From positions 1 to 54,193 of the forward strand of contig JAUSNJ010000136.1 of the NCBI GenBank assembly GCA_030645355.1: a stretch of 54,193 nt of DNA. The letters are read 5' to 3'. Both the position numbers and the translations under genes were made by a program. The notes beneath the pieces are model-generated. The model searched no databases. It worked only from the letters and a program-made list of their open reading frames with translations, and was not told where the DNA came from. Numbering within the stretch: the first letter of the stretch is position 1; every line of letters starts with the position of its first letter. Below, one piece after another: positions 34,549-45,812 of this stretch. Source of the DNA: Rhodoferax sp. GTDB taxonomy: Bacteria > Pseudomonadota > Gammaproteobacteria > Burkholderiales > Burkholderiaceae_C.

Positions 34549-34579
34549 GTAAACGATATATACAGTTTAAATCGTTTAC
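34549..34579. promoter_or_regulatory. Inverted repeat GTAAACGAT/ATCGTTTAC before the H1-like gene
   Basis: Perfect 9-base arms (34549-34557 and 34571-34579) separated by 13 A/T-rich bases. They are placed where the promoter of the H1-like gene must lie. Good candidate for an autoregulatory operator of the ribbon-helix-helix-like protein. Confidence 0.55.
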
Positions 34580-34637
34580 TGAGCGCTCGTCAACTCCGAA
34601 ACCGCAAGTCCTGCGTGTGGGCTCCGCAGGCGAGACC

Positions 34638-35435
34638 CTACACCACCGACTTGCGCACCCGTGCAGAAATCACATCGATGCAGCTGACGGTCGCAATGAT
34701 GATGATCATCACGGCGCAGGTCTCGGGATACTGAAAGCTGCGAATGATGTCCCACAGGATGACGCCTATGCCTCCGGCGCCGACCATTCCCACCACGGTG
34801 GCAGAACGCACGTTGGACTCAAAGCGGTACAGCGAGTAAGAAATCCACAAGGGCAACACCTGCGGGATGATGCCGTAGACGATTTCTTCCAGCGCGTGGG
34901 CGCCAGTGGCGCGTATGCCCTCGACCGGCTGGGCATCGATGGACTCCACCGCTTCCGAAAACAGTTTTGCCAATATACCGGTGGTGTGCACAAACAGTGC
35001 GAGCACGCCGGCAAAAGGCCCCAGGCCCACAGCGACAATGAACAGCATGGCAAAGACCATCTCGTTGATGGCACGGGCCGCATCCATCAGCCGGCGCACG
35101 GGCTGGTAAATCCACCATGGCACGATATTGGACGACGACAGCAAGCCCAGCGGAACGGCAAAGACGACCGCCAGGGCAGTGCCCCACAGTGCAATCTGCA
35201 GTGTGACCAGCATCTCCTGCAGGTAGATGCGCCAGTCGCCAAACCTGGGCGGAAAGAAGTCTGCCGCATAGGTTGCCATGTTGCTGGCATCACTCACCAG
35301 CGCCCAGGGGCGCATATCTGCGCCTTTCCAGGATCCTGCCAACGTGGCCAGCAGCACACCCCAGGCGATCAAGCCCACCATGCTGGTGCGGGGAACCTGC
35401 ACCGGATGCAGTGGAGTTGCAGGCACCGCGACCAT
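34638..35435 (-). CDS. phnE: Phosphonate ABC transporter permease
   Basis: 265-residue inner-membrane permease of the PhnE family. About five or six hydrophobic helices, with the ABC-permease EAA-type loop [24 protein letters not shown] region near residues 150-180 that contacts the ATPase. Partner of PhnD and PhnC just upstream; its ATG shares a base with the phnD stop. Third and last gene of the minus-strand phnCDE operon. Confidence 0.92.
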   Translation of the reverse strand: MVAVPATPLHPVQVPRTSMVGLIAWGVLLATLAGSWKGADMRPWALVSDASNMATYAADFFPPRFGDWRIYLQEMLVTLQIALWGTALAVVFAVPLGLLSSSNIVPWWIYQPVRRLMDAARAINEMVFAMLFIVAVGLGPFAGVLALFVHTTGILAKLFSEAVESIDAQPVEGIRATGAHALEEIVYGIIPQVLPLWISYSLYRFESNVRSATVVGMVGAGGIGVILWDIIRSFQYPETCAVMIIIIATVSCIDVISARVRKSVV

Positions 35436-36403
35436 TACTTGGACAGACTCAGGGCGGCCAACTGCTTGTCGATATCGGCCAGTTTGACTTGCTTCTCGGC
35501 GTCAGCCAGGTTGGCGTCGGCTTCCAGCTTGTTGCGGCTCTTGAACAATTCCAGCTGGCGGATAGGCGTGAGCTGGTTGTTGGTGGATGCCTTGAAGCCG
35601 GAAAGTTTCGACAATTTGAAAAGGTTCTCCTTTTCCTTGTCACCGCCCTGACCATAGGTGTAGAAGAAGTCGCGCACCTTGGCCTTGGTCGCCTCGGGCA
35701 GGTCTTTGCGCATGACCAGCGGGTCCAGCGGACTCAAAGGCGAGGTCCAGATGATGCGGATGTCCTTGAACTTCTCGGGCAGATGGTCCTTGACCTTTTC
35801 CAGGTTCTCGCTGTTGTTGGTGGCCACGTCAACCTGCTTGTTGGCAACCGCCAGTGCATTGGCTTCGTGGTTGGCGCCCCGCGTGAGCTTGAAGAAGGTC
35901 TTGGGGTCGATCTTGTTCTGGGCAAACACGTAGTAGCTGGGCACCAGAAAGCCCGATGTGGAGTTGGGGTCGCCGTTGCCAAACGACAGGTTCTTGCCCT
36001 GCTTGAGCATGTCATCCAGCGACTTGAGCGGGCTGTCCTTGTGCACGATCAAGTGCGAGTAGTACCCTTTTGAGCCATCGGCATTGACCATTTGGGCGAA
36101 CACTTCGCCACTGGCGCGGTCTACGGCCTCCATGGCCGACTTGTTGCCAAACCAGGCCACGTGCACCTTGTTGAAGCGCATGCCTTCAATGATGCCGGCG
36201 TAGTCAGAGGCAAAAAAAGCGTTCACCTTGGCGCCCGTCTTCTTGGCCATGTCGTCCAGGATTGGCTGCCAGTCAGACCGCAAGTTTTGCGAGGACTCGG
36301 TCGAGATAATGCCGAAATTGATCTCCTTGAGTTCTTGTGCGCCAACCGGGGTGGTGACGATGAGTGTGGCGCCTGCCACGCTGAGCAATAGTTTCTTGAT
36401 CAT
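35435..36403 (-). CDS. phnD: Phosphonate ABC transporter, periplasmic binding protein
   Basis: 322 residues from ATG 36403 ([14 protein letters not shown]); the longer frame to 36595 runs into phnC. Signal peptide cleaved after about VGAQ. Typical PhnD sequence: [77 protein letters not shown]. The serine/threonine cluster in the last motif contacts the phosphonate in known structures. Delivers 2-aminoethylphosphonate-type ligands to PhnE/PhnC. Confidence 0.95.
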   Translation of the reverse strand: MIKKLLLSVAGATLIVTTPVGAQELKEINFGIISTESSQNLRSDWQPILDDMAKKTGAKVNAFFASDYAGIIEGMRFNKVHVAWFGNKSAMEAVDRASGEVFAQMVNADGSKGYYSHLIVHKDSPLKSLDDMLKQGKNLSFGNGDPNSTSGFLVPSYYVFAQNKIDPKTFFKLTRGANHEANALAVANKQVDVATNNSENLEKVKDHLPEKFKDIRIIWTSPLSPLDPLVMRKDLPEATKAKVRDFFYTYGQGGDKEKENLFKLSKLSGFKASTNNQLTPIRQLELFKSRNKLEADANLADAEKQVKLADIDKQLAALSLSK

Positions 36404-36461
36404 GGGGTGTTCCTTTTGGTGATGTGACCGGAGAGATGGGGGAGAACCGTGAATTCGGGAG

Positions 36462-37343
36462 TCAGGCGGCGCAGGCCACCGGTGCGAGTGGCGTAGCCGG
36501 TGTGGGCCACACCAGGTGCGGGCCTGCAGACTTGACGTCCTGCAGGCTGGAGATGTGGTCGCCCAATGACAGGATGTCGTCCGCCTCCGCGCCATACAGC
36601 TCGCGCAGCAAAGCCGGGGTCAGCGCTACGGACGGGCCGTCGTACACCACGCGCCCGTGGTGCAAGGCAACGGTGCGCGGGCAGTATTTCATGGCGACGT
36701 TGACCTGGTGCAGTGATACCACGACGGTGCATCGGTCTTCGCGGTTGACGCGGGCCAGTATGTCCATCACCTTGCGCGACGACTCCGGGTCCAGAGACGC
36801 AATAGGTTCATCAGCCAGAATCACCTTGGCCCCCTGCACCAGTGCACGCGCAATGGCGGCGCGCTGCTGCTGCCCCCCGGACAGCGTGGACGCGCGCTGC
36901 GCGAAGCACTCCTCAATGCCGACACGCTTGAGGGCCTCAATGCCGCGCGCGACCTCAGTCGCCGTAAACCAACGGGTCAGGCTTCGCCACAAGGGAACCC
37001 GGTGCAGGGAACCGGCCAGCACATTCACAATCACCGGCAGCCGATCCACCAGATTGAATTGTTGAAAAACGAAGCCCACGCCAGCCCGGGTATGGCGGAT
37101 GTCCGGCGCAATCCTGCCGTGCTGCTGGACCGTCTTGCCGTGGATCTGGATCACACCATGGTCACTCTTGTCACCCGCCATCAAACCGGCCATATGCCGC
37201 AACAGCGTCGACTTGCCGGAGCCGGAGGCGCCAATCAACGCGACCATTTCACCTGGCGCAATGGTGAGACTGATGTCTTGCAATGCCTTGCGGCCACTCA
37301 AAAAAGTCTTGTTGAGTGCATGGATTCGGATGGCAGTCGTCAT
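36462..37343 (-). CDS. phnC: Phosphonate ABC transporter, ATP-binding protein
   Basis: 293 residues. Walker [11 protein letters not shown]-loop [12 protein letters not shown] (highly typical of PhnC), signature [15 protein letters not shown], Walker B VILADEP, H-loop SLHQ. The C-terminal tail after about residue 255 is longer than usual ([16 protein letters not shown] to the end). First gene of phnCDE, transcribed leftward; a direct TGTCAA repeat lies in the upstream gap. Confidence 0.94.
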   Translation of the reverse strand: MTTAIRIHALNKTFLSGRKALQDISLTIAPGEMVALIGASGSGKSTLLRHMAGLMAGDKSDHGVIQIHGKTVQQHGRIAPDIRHTRAGVGFVFQQFNLVDRLPVIVNVLAGSLHRVPLWRSLTRWFTATEVARGIEALKRVGIEECFAQRASTLSGGQQQRAAIARALVQGAKVILADEPIASLDPESSRKVMDILARVNREDRCTVVVSLHQVNVAMKYCPRTVALHHGRVVYDGPSVALTPALLRELYGAEADDILSLGDHISSLQDVKSAGPHLVWPTPATPLAPVACAA

Positions 37344-37383
37344 GGTTCCTCCTGGGCGATGGAGGGAACATATCGGCTCAATA

Positions 37384-37400
37384 TGTCAAATCGGTGTCAA
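37384..37400. promoter_or_regulatory. Direct repeat TGTCAA (11-bp period) upstream of phnC
   Basis: TGTCAA at 37384-37389 and 37395-37400 are spaced like the two halves of a Pho box, but on the plus strand, opposite to phnC. On the minus strand they read TTGACA twice, so either could be a -35 element. Role uncertain. Confidence 0.35.
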
Positions 37401-37418
37401 TCCACCGATCAGAAAAGC

Positions 37419-39881
37419 CTAGCCCGACTGCTTGAACGCCATCACCGCCTGGTTGCGCAAGGTGCGGAGCAGGGCCAGCTCCTTGTCATCGAGCTCCAGC
37501 GCACCGCGGGTCTTCTTGTCCGCATAGATCAGGCCGAACGGGGCGCCCTTGATCAGTAGCGGCAACAACAGGAAGGTGGGTGCACAGAGCCCTTTGCGGT
37601 ACCACTCCGGCAAACGTTGGGTGATGCGGGCTTCGGTGGCGTCACTGATCATGGTGTCCGTCCCTTTGTTGCACACCACGGCGAACAGGTCGGGGATTGT
37701 GGCCTTGAGCGGAACCTTGAAAGTCTTGACCAGCGGCTCCACGCCATTGCCCAGGCCAAACCGGCCGCTCATGGTCTCGGTCTTGGCGTCGCGCATGCAG
37801 AAAATAATATGGTCGAACTGCATGGCGCGAAACATGGTCTCCAGGATCATGCGCAACACGTCGCTGAGCTTGAAGTCTTCGACCATCGCATTGGTAATGT
37901 CCTGAATCCCCGCCGTCAGCGTCTCGGTGACGCGCGGGTCCTTGCGTGGCATACGACCGGTTGCATCCACTGGACCGGTATTGGTCGCATGCAGTTCAAA
38001 GGCACCCAGTCCACTCTCGGCTTCGACGGCCTTGGCCTGTGCGTTTTTGTCGGCCGTGGTATCAGGCGCTTTCAGCAGTTTGGCAGCGGCCGACCCGGGC
38101 GTGACGCGTATTTCCATGGCCACGGCCAGTTCGATCAGCTTTTGCCGCGCCGTAACAGTGGCGGACTGAATGTCCTTGGAACCCACGCCCAACGCCTGCA
38201 CATACTTGCGGGTGACAGCCTGGATGCGGGCATCCACGTCCTTGGGGTCGGAATGCAGCAACACATCGGCCATCTCGTTGGAGGCCAATGCAATCCAGCG
38301 AATGCGCTCGCCCGAATCCGTTGGCGCCTTGGTCGGCACCGCGCCCACAGGTTTGCGCATGCAGCGCTGCATGCTTTGCGGCAATCCCCAGGCTTTGGCA
38401 ATGCCCAGGCCCAGCTCTTCAAAGGTCAAGCCCAGCACGCTGGCGGCGGCGGCGTCCTCTGTCACCGGCTCACGCGTGGACTGCACCCGCATGCGCACCT
38501 GGCTGGCCTCCTCGGGAAAATAGAACTGCACCAGCAAGCGCCCCAGATTCTGGAACATGGCGCCAATGAAGGCTTCCTCGCCGTCGCTGGACACCGGGCA
38601 CAACTCACCGCCAATCGCACCCGCCATCAACGAGCGCAAGAACTCTTCCTTCAGTTGACCCGCGTGCGCCTTGTCTTGCATGTGCTCCAGCAGCACCAGG
38701 CTCAGGGCCATATTGCGGATACCGTTGAACCCCACCAGATTGACCGCCCGCGACACCGTGTTGATACTGCCCCGGTGCGCATAGTGCGCGCTGTTGACCA
38801 TGCGCAACAGCTTGTTGGTCAGGGCCACATCCTTCAGGATCTCGTTGGTGACGCTGTTGACGCTTTCGGTTTCGGAGGTTGCCATGCTCTGGATCCGGAC
38901 GACCGAATCCGACAGCGCCGGAAAATCACTCTTGTGGCGCATGCGCCGCAGCAGGAAATCCAGCGTGCTGTTGCTGCCACCCGCTTCCCCCTGCCCATCG
39001 GCAGCCTTGGGTTTGGCCCATTGCTCCAGTTCATTTTGGAAATCGCGCGCCGTCAGAAAGCGCTGTTTGGGGTCGAGCATCAGCGCGCGCATGACGATGG
39101 CCCGCAGCTTCTCATCCACATCGGGGTTCACATCGGCCGGCAGCTTCAGCTGCTCGTGCACGACGCGGTAAACCGCCCGGTAAGGATCTGGCTCGTCAAT
39201 CAGCGGCTTGCCCATCAGCAATTCGGCCAGCACTACACCCGCCGAAAAGATATCCATCGAAGCAGCGGGCGCCGCGCCATTGGCGGCTTCCGGTGAAAGG
39301 TAGCCGACCGTTCCGCCACTGGGAACCGCGGGGTCGGTGCTGTGGCGGTCCGGGATGCGTGCGGCAATGCCAAAGTCCATGACCCGTGCGCGCCCCGCTG
39401 CATCCACCAGTACATTGGATGGTTTCAGGTCACGGTGAACCACATCCGCCGCGTGGGCCACCGCCACGGCATCGAGCACATCCATCATCAGGGCCACGGC
39501 CTCCTGTGGTGCCAATGCACCGCGCTGCTTGAGGATTTGATCCAGCGTCTTGCCGGCGATGTACTCAAACACCAGATAGGGTTGCCGGTCCTGGATATCA
39601 GCCTCATACACCGGCACGATGTTCGGGTGCTTGACCCGCCCCACGCTGCGGGCCTCATCCAGCCACTGGACCAGCGCTTTCTGGTCCGAGCCGCTGCCGG
39701 GGCGCATGACCTTGATGGCTACTTCGCGCTCCAAACGGGGGTCAAACGCCAGCCAAACCGTGGACTGCGCCCCACTTCCCAGGATTTTGCGCAGTTCAAA
39801 CCGACCCAGTGTGTCTGACACCCGCAAGGTAGTGGAGGCAAGCGATGGACGGCTATTGGAGAAACTGGGATGGTCAGGCAT
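37419..39881 (-). CDS. Ser/Thr protein kinase - HDOD - GAF fusion
   Basis: 820 residues, three modules. 1) Hanks-type kinase at about 27-290: glycine loop LGSGAQSTV, K57 in AIKVM, catalytic HRDLKPSN with D151, DFG at 169-171, and SPE near the activation loop end. 2) HDOD domain at about 305-510 (FPALSDSVVRIQSMA; LLRMVNSAHY; ISRAVNLVGFNGIRNMAL-type core). 3) GAF-like domain at about 655-815 (LRMILETMFRAMQFDHIIFCM; FGLIYADKK). No membrane segment. A cytosolic signalling protein whose kinase motifs are all intact. Confidence 0.88.
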   Translation of the reverse strand: MPDHPSFSNSRPSLASTTLRVSDTLGRFELRKILGSGAQSTVWLAFDPRLEREVAIKVMRPGSGSDQKALVQWLDEARSVGRVKHPNIVPVYEADIQDRQPYLVFEYIAGKTLDQILKQRGALAPQEAVALMMDVLDAVAVAHAADVVHRDLKPSNVLVDAAGRARVMDFGIAARIPDRHSTDPAVPSGGTVGYLSPEAANGAAPAASMDIFSAGVVLAELLMGKPLIDEPDPYRAVYRVVHEQLKLPADVNPDVDEKLRAIVMRALMLDPKQRFLTARDFQNELEQWAKPKAADGQGEAGGSNSTLDFLLRRMRHKSDFPALSDSVVRIQSMATSETESVNSVTNEILKDVALTNKLLRMVNSAHYAHRGSINTVSRAVNLVGFNGIRNMALSLVLLEHMQDKAHAGQLKEEFLRSLMAGAIGGELCPVSSDGEEAFIGAMFQNLGRLLVQFYFPEEASQVRMRVQSTREPVTEDAAAASVLGLTFEELGLGIAKAWGLPQSMQRCMRKPVGAVPTKAPTDSGERIRWIALASNEMADVLLHSDPKDVDARIQAVTRKYVQALGVGSKDIQSATVTARQKLIELAVAMEIRVTPGSAAAKLLKAPDTTADKNAQAKAVEAESGLGAFELHATNTGPVDATGRMPRKDPRVTETLTAGIQDITNAMVEDFKLSDVLRMILETMFRAMQFDHIIFCMRDAKTETMSGRFGLGNGVEPLVKTFKVPLKATIPDLFAVVCNKGTDTMISDATEARITQRLPEWYRKGLCAPTFLLLPLLIKGAPFGLIYADKKTRGALELDDKELALLRTLRNQAVMAFKQSG

Positions 39882-39987
39882 GCTCGGGTGTCGGGAGGGT
39901 TTTGCGCATTTTTCTCGCTTTACCGCTCCAGTATGACACCGCTATGTCAGGCCGCACAGACCATCTTGCAGCCGACCCATTTGCACC

Positions 39988-40257
39988 TTACTGCTGCCGC
40001 AACTGCTGGCGCAATTCCGCCCGCTCCTGGGCACTGAGCTGGCGCCCGGATGGGGCGCGGGCTTCGCTCTTCATTGCAACATCCGTTTGGGATTTCAGTG
40101 TGGCGCGCAGAGACGAACGCCGCTGCTGACTATCGGTATCCCGAACCGTCTCGCTGGTGCCGGCTTTCGCCGGTTCGGCGGGCTCCTTGCCGGCTTGCGC
40201 CATGGCAACCGCTGCCAACAAACCCACACAACCGCAAACAACGCGTGATTTCAACAT
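39988..40257 (-). CDS. Small secreted protein, unknown function
   Basis: 89 residues from ATG 40257 (open to 40302). A signal peptide (MLKSRVVCGCVGLLAAVAMAQAG) is followed by a short, charged, disordered-looking mature part ending in SAQERAELRQQLRQQ. I do not recognise the family. It lies between the kinase fusion gene and the response regulator, divergent from the latter. Confidence 0.55.
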   Translation of the reverse strand: MLKSRVVCGCVGLLAAVAMAQAGKEPAEPAKAGTSETVRDTDSQQRRSSLRATLKSQTDVAMKSEARAPSGRQLSAQERAELRQQLRQQ

Positions 40258-40425
40258 GTGCTTTGTGCTTTGAACTGGTTTACTGTTGTCCCTGCCAAGC
40301 ATTGTTGGTGAGAACGGGGAAACAGGTGCCCATATTTGTAACTTTATGTCAACGCCGGCATTTTCCTGGAGCCTGGAGACCCGAAGCCGCGCAAAATCGG
40401 GTCTGTTACATATTTCACACGTTTT

Positions 40426-41157
40426 ATGCAGAACCCGACACCACGACCCAACAAAATCCTCGTTGTCGACGATGACGCCCGCATCCGTGACCTGCTCAGA
40501 CGCTATCTGTCGCAGGAAGGTTTTGACGTGTTGCTGGCGGAAGACGGCAAGTCCCTGACCCGCATCATGTTGCGTGAAACGGCCGATCTGATTGTTCTGG
40601 ACCTGATGATGCCCGGAGAAGACGGGCTTTCCATTTGCCGCAGACTGCGCGCCGCCGGTGATGCAACCCCCATCATCATGCTCACCGCCAAGGGTGAGGA
40701 CATCGACCGCATTGTGGGATTGGAAGTTGGTGCCGATGACTATCTGGGCAAGCCCTTCAATCCGCGCGAGCTACTGGCGCGCATCCACGCCGTACTGCGC
40801 CGACGCCCGACGCCGGAAGTGCCGGGTGCGCCCTCCACAGAGAACGAAGTGGCGCGGTTTGGCCTGTTTACGTTCGACCTGGCGGCCCGTACGCTGCACA
40901 AGGAGGGCAAGGAACTGGCATTGACCACCGGTGAATTTGCCATGCTGAAGGCCCTGGTACGCCACCCCCGCGTGCCCCTGTCGCGGGAAAAACTGGCACA
41001 ACTGTCCCGCGGTCGTGAATTCGAGCCGTTTGACCGCAGCCTGGATGTGCAAATCTCGCGCCTGCGCAAGCTGATCGAGAAAGACCCGGCCACGCCACAC
41101 TACATCCAGACCGTGTGGGGGGTGGGTTACGTATTTGTTCCGGACGAAGCCGCCTGA
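40426..41157 (+). CDS. ompR: OmpR/RisA-type response regulator
   Basis: 243 residues: receiver domain with phosphoacceptor D59 (LIVLDLMMPGEDG), acidic pair DDDARIR and a switch lysine in GKPFNPREL; a winged-helix DNA-binding domain follows (LSREKLAQLSRGREFEPFDRSLDVQISRLRKLIE). Very like betaproteobacterial RisA and enterobacterial OmpR, which control envelope proteins in response to osmolarity or acidity. The kinase gene downstream overlaps its end. Confidence 0.93.
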   Translation: MQNPTPRPNKILVVDDDARIRDLLRRYLSQEGFDVLLAEDGKSLTRIMLRETADLIVLDLMMPGEDGLSICRRLRAAGDATPIIMLTAKGEDIDRIVGLEVGADDYLGKPFNPRELLARIHAVLRRRPTPEVPGAPSTENEVARFGLFTFDLAARTLHKEGKELALTTGEFAMLKALVRHPRVPLSREKLAQLSRGREFEPFDRSLDVQISRLRKLIEKDPATPHYIQTVWGVGYVFVPDEAA

Positions 41158-42589
41158 GCCCGCGCCTGTGCACCCGACTCAAACACAGATCCAGTTTGAG
41201 GACACGCACCCCAGTGCTCCCGCAGCACTATCGGGCACAACAGGGGACGATGCCCCGCTCACACGCGCGGGTCTGAGTCTTTTCTGGCGCACGTTCTTTT
41301 TGCTCGCGTTGTTGTTGCTGGGCAGCATCGTGGCCTGGCTGCAAACCCTGCGCGCTCTGGAATTCGAGCCCCGTGCGATTCAAACCGCGCAGCAGCTGGC
41401 CTCCCAGGTCAACCTGAGCCGCGCGGCGCTGATCCATTCGGATGCGATCGCCCGCACATCACTGCTCAAGACCATGAGCGACCAGGAAGGCGTGCACATC
41501 GTTCCGCGTGAGCCCACGGACTTTTTCGTCCCCTTCGGCACCGATGCCATCGGGCGTCAGATTGCACAGGAACTGACAAGCCGGCTGGGGCCAGGAACGG
41601 TGATTGCCAGCAGCGTCAATAACAAGCCGGGCCTGTGGATTGGCTTTGTCATCAACGGGGACGACTATTGGCTGTTGACCGACCAGGAGCGGTTCAACCC
41701 TGCCGGTGGAAAGACCTGGCTCATCTGGCTGGGGGTTGCCGCCGTGCTGTCATTGGCCGGTGCGGCCTTGATTGCCCGCCTCATCAACCGGCCTCTCAAG
41801 CTGCTGTCGTTTGCTGCCAGCCGCGTGCGCGAGGGCGATTTCGAGGCCAGTCGCCTGGACGAAAGTGTGCAAACCGGCGAAATCCGCGAGGTCAACATCG
41901 GCTTTAACCGCATGGCCCAACGACTCGCCAAGATCGAACAGGACCGGGCGGTCATGCTGGCCGGCATCTCGCATGACCTGCGCACCCCGCTGGCACGGCT
42001 GCGGCTGGAAACCGAAATGAGCGTCACCGATCTGGACGCCCGCGCCCACATGGCCGCTGACATTGCACAGCTGGACGCCATCATTGGCAAATTTCTGGAC
42101 TATGCCCGCCCGGAAAAGGAAAAACTGGCTCCGGTGGTGCTGGCCGACGTGGTGGAGGCCTGCACCTACTCCTACAAATCACAGGCCGACATTCAGATCA
42201 AAATTCAACTGGAAGACAACCTGCTGGTGCTGGCCGACGAAGTGGAACTGGGTCGCATCATTTCCAACCTTCTGGAAAATGCCCGGCGTTATGGCAAATC
42301 TGCTGACACCGGCGTCGCGCGCGTGCAGATCGCTGCAATATCCCGTAACAAATGGGTGCTCATCAAGATCCGGGACCATGGCATCGGCGTTGCGCAAGAG
42401 CAACTGACCAACCTGACGACACCGTTCTTTCGGGGAGAGGCGGCGCGCACGGCGGCCAACGGTGCCGGCCTGGGACTGGCCATCGTGGACAAGACCGTGC
42501 AGCGCATGGGTGGTATCTTTGCACTCAACAACGCCCCGTCGGGCGGCCTGTCGGCCAATATTCGGCTACCCCGCGTAACCAGCCTCTGA
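41135..42589 (+). CDS. envZ: EnvZ/RisS-type sensor histidine kinase
   Basis: 484 residues with the TTG start at 41135, or 473 from GTG 41168; both overlap or abut the regulator's stop at 41157. Two membrane helices (about 49-70 and 193-215) flank a periplasmic domain. HAMP (RLINRPLKLLSFAASRVREGDFEA) is followed by the H-box GISHDLRTPLARL (H280 in TTG numbering) and an HATPase with N-box NLLENARRYG, DHGIG and GAGLGLAIV. Cognate kinase of the OmpR-type regulator just upstream. Confidence 0.92.
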   Translation: MFRTKPPEPAPVHPTQTQIQFEDTHPSAPAALSGTTGDDAPLTRAGLSLFWRTFFLLALLLLGSIVAWLQTLRALEFEPRAIQTAQQLASQVNLSRAALIHSDAIARTSLLKTMSDQEGVHIVPREPTDFFVPFGTDAIGRQIAQELTSRLGPGTVIASSVNNKPGLWIGFVINGDDYWLLTDQERFNPAGGKTWLIWLGVAAVLSLAGAALIARLINRPLKLLSFAASRVREGDFEASRLDESVQTGEIREVNIGFNRMAQRLAKIEQDRAVMLAGISHDLRTPLARLRLETEMSVTDLDARAHMAADIAQLDAIIGKFLDYARPEKEKLAPVVLADVVEACTYSYKSQADIQIKIQLEDNLLVLADEVELGRIISNLLENARRYGKSADTGVARVQIAAISRNKWVLIKIRDHGIGVAQEQLTNLTTPFFRGEAARTAANGAGLGLAIVDKTVQRMGGIFALNNAPSGGLSANIRLPRVTSL

Positions 42590-42599
42590 ACGGAGTGGG

Positions 42600-44702
<2,103 letters not shown>

Positions 44703-45185
44703 TCACTTCTTCGCAAATTGACCGCGAAACCAGCTCTTGAGCATGTGTTTCTCCGACGACAACGTATCCAGACCCGTGTAGCTCCCCAGGTGAATGGAAT
44801 AGGCCATGTCCGCGATGGATGCTTCACCGCTGCCCAGCGTCTTGCCGTCTGCATGCAGCCGATAGAGCAGTTTGATCTGCGGCCAGTCCAATGGCTTGCC
44901 AACGACGCGCACAATGCCCCAGCGGAAGGTGGGGCGCACTTTGCCGGCCAGGTCCACGTCCAGTACTTCGATGTCCAGAGTTTGTTCAGGCGGCAAATAG
45001 CGCTGACCCAGCCACTGCAGGTAGTCTCCTATGGCTTGCAGGCTGGCATTGGTGTCACGGTCTCCATCGCCGACATCCGTAAAGGTATCCGGCTGCACAA
45101 ACACGACCTGCACAGTGCCCGCCGACGTGGCTCCACCGCCCAGGACCAAGGCGGCACAGACGGATGCTAAAAATAGTGGCTTCAT
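44703..45185 (-). CDS. DUF3016 periplasmic protein
   Basis: 160 residues with a signal peptide (MKPLFLASVCAALVLGGGATSAG). The mature part fits DUF3016: VQVVFVQPDTFTDVGDGDRD at the start, LDIEVLDVDLAGKVRP in the middle, and DTLSSEKHMLKSWFRGQF at the C-terminus. Function unknown. AGGAG ribosome site just before ATG 45185. Downstream of ispF but separated from it by a strong hairpin. Confidence 0.8.
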   Translation of the reverse strand: MKPLFLASVCAALVLGGGATSAGTVQVVFVQPDTFTDVGDGDRDTNASLQAIGDYLQWLGQRYLPPEQTLDIEVLDVDLAGKVRPTFRWGIVRVVGKPLDWPQIKLLYRLHADGKTLGSGEASIADMAYSIHLGSYTGLDTLSSEKHMLKSWFRGQFAKK

Positions 45186-45206
45186 GGCATCTCCTTTCCA
45201 GTTGGC

Positions 45207-45236
45207 GGCTCAAACCGTTTGAAAGTGGTTTGAGCC
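45207..45236. terminator. Perfect 10-bp hairpin after ispF
   Basis: GGCTCAAACC (45207-45216) and GGTTTGAGCC (45227-45236) enclose a 10-base loop, between the ispF stop and the DUF3016 start. No T-run follows on the minus strand, so it may be an attenuator or a processing structure instead of a classical terminator. Confidence 0.5.
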
Positions 45237-45262
45237 AGACTGCGACACCGAAGTTCCGTGCG

Positions 45263-45742
45263 TCAGACCCTGGTTAACAGCACGATTGCCCGGGCCTCCA
45301 TCGCCAGGCCCTCGCCCACCGGTCCCATTTTTTCGGCCGTTTTGGCCTTGACGTTGACCTGGTCGAGGTCCACACCCAGCACCTGCGCAATCCGCGTGCG
45401 CATGCTCGCTATGTGAGGGGCCAACTTGGGCGCCTGCGCAACCACGGTGCTGTCCACGTTGTTGATTTCAAAACCCTTTTCGCGCACGCGGCGAGCCGCC
45501 TCGGCGAGCAGGACGGCCGAGTCCGCGCCTTTGAAACGGATGTCGGTATCGGGGAAATGGGAGCCAATGTCGCCCAGTGCTGCCGCGCCCAGCAGTGCAT
45601 CGGTGATGGCGTGCAGAAGTGCGTCTGCATCCGAATGCCCCAGCAAACCCTTGCTGTAGGGAATCTCAACGCCTCCCAACACCAGCTTGCGCCCTTCCAC
45701 CAGGGCGTGGATGTCCCAACCTTCACCGATACGCAATGTCAT
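45263..45742 (-). CDS. ispF: 2-C-methyl-D-erythritol 2,4-cyclodiphosphate synthase
   Basis: 159 residues, the family length. Metal ligands D10 and H12 in GEGWDIH; the [29 protein letters not shown] and [22 protein letters not shown] blocks are all present. Makes the cyclic diphosphate intermediate of the MEP isoprenoid pathway. It is usually adjacent to or fused with ispD; here ispD is on the same strand but more than 5 kb away. Confidence 0.96.
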   Translation of the reverse strand: MTLRIGEGWDIHALVEGRKLVLGGVEIPYSKGLLGHSDADALLHAITDALLGAAALGDIGSHFPDTDIRFKGADSAVLLAEAARRVREKGFEINNVDSTVVAQAPKLAPHIASMRTRIAQVLGVDLDQVNVKAKTAEKMGPVGEGLAMEARAIVLLTRV

Positions 45743-45812
45743 GGTTCCATGTGTCCTTGCTATAACTCAACCGCTGTAGTCCCAGGCCGCATGGTAGAGG
45801 CTTTTACAGCGC

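Noticed and set aside
37617..39296. Open frame of 559 codons on the plus strand
   Set aside because: Antisense to the kinase-HDOD-GAF gene; His/Gln-rich composition without domain.
45757..45805. Possible ninth repeat copy between ispF and the PAS kinase gene
   Set aside because: CTATAAC and TAGAGGCT are present, but the right box is off by deletion and mismatches; not better than chance.
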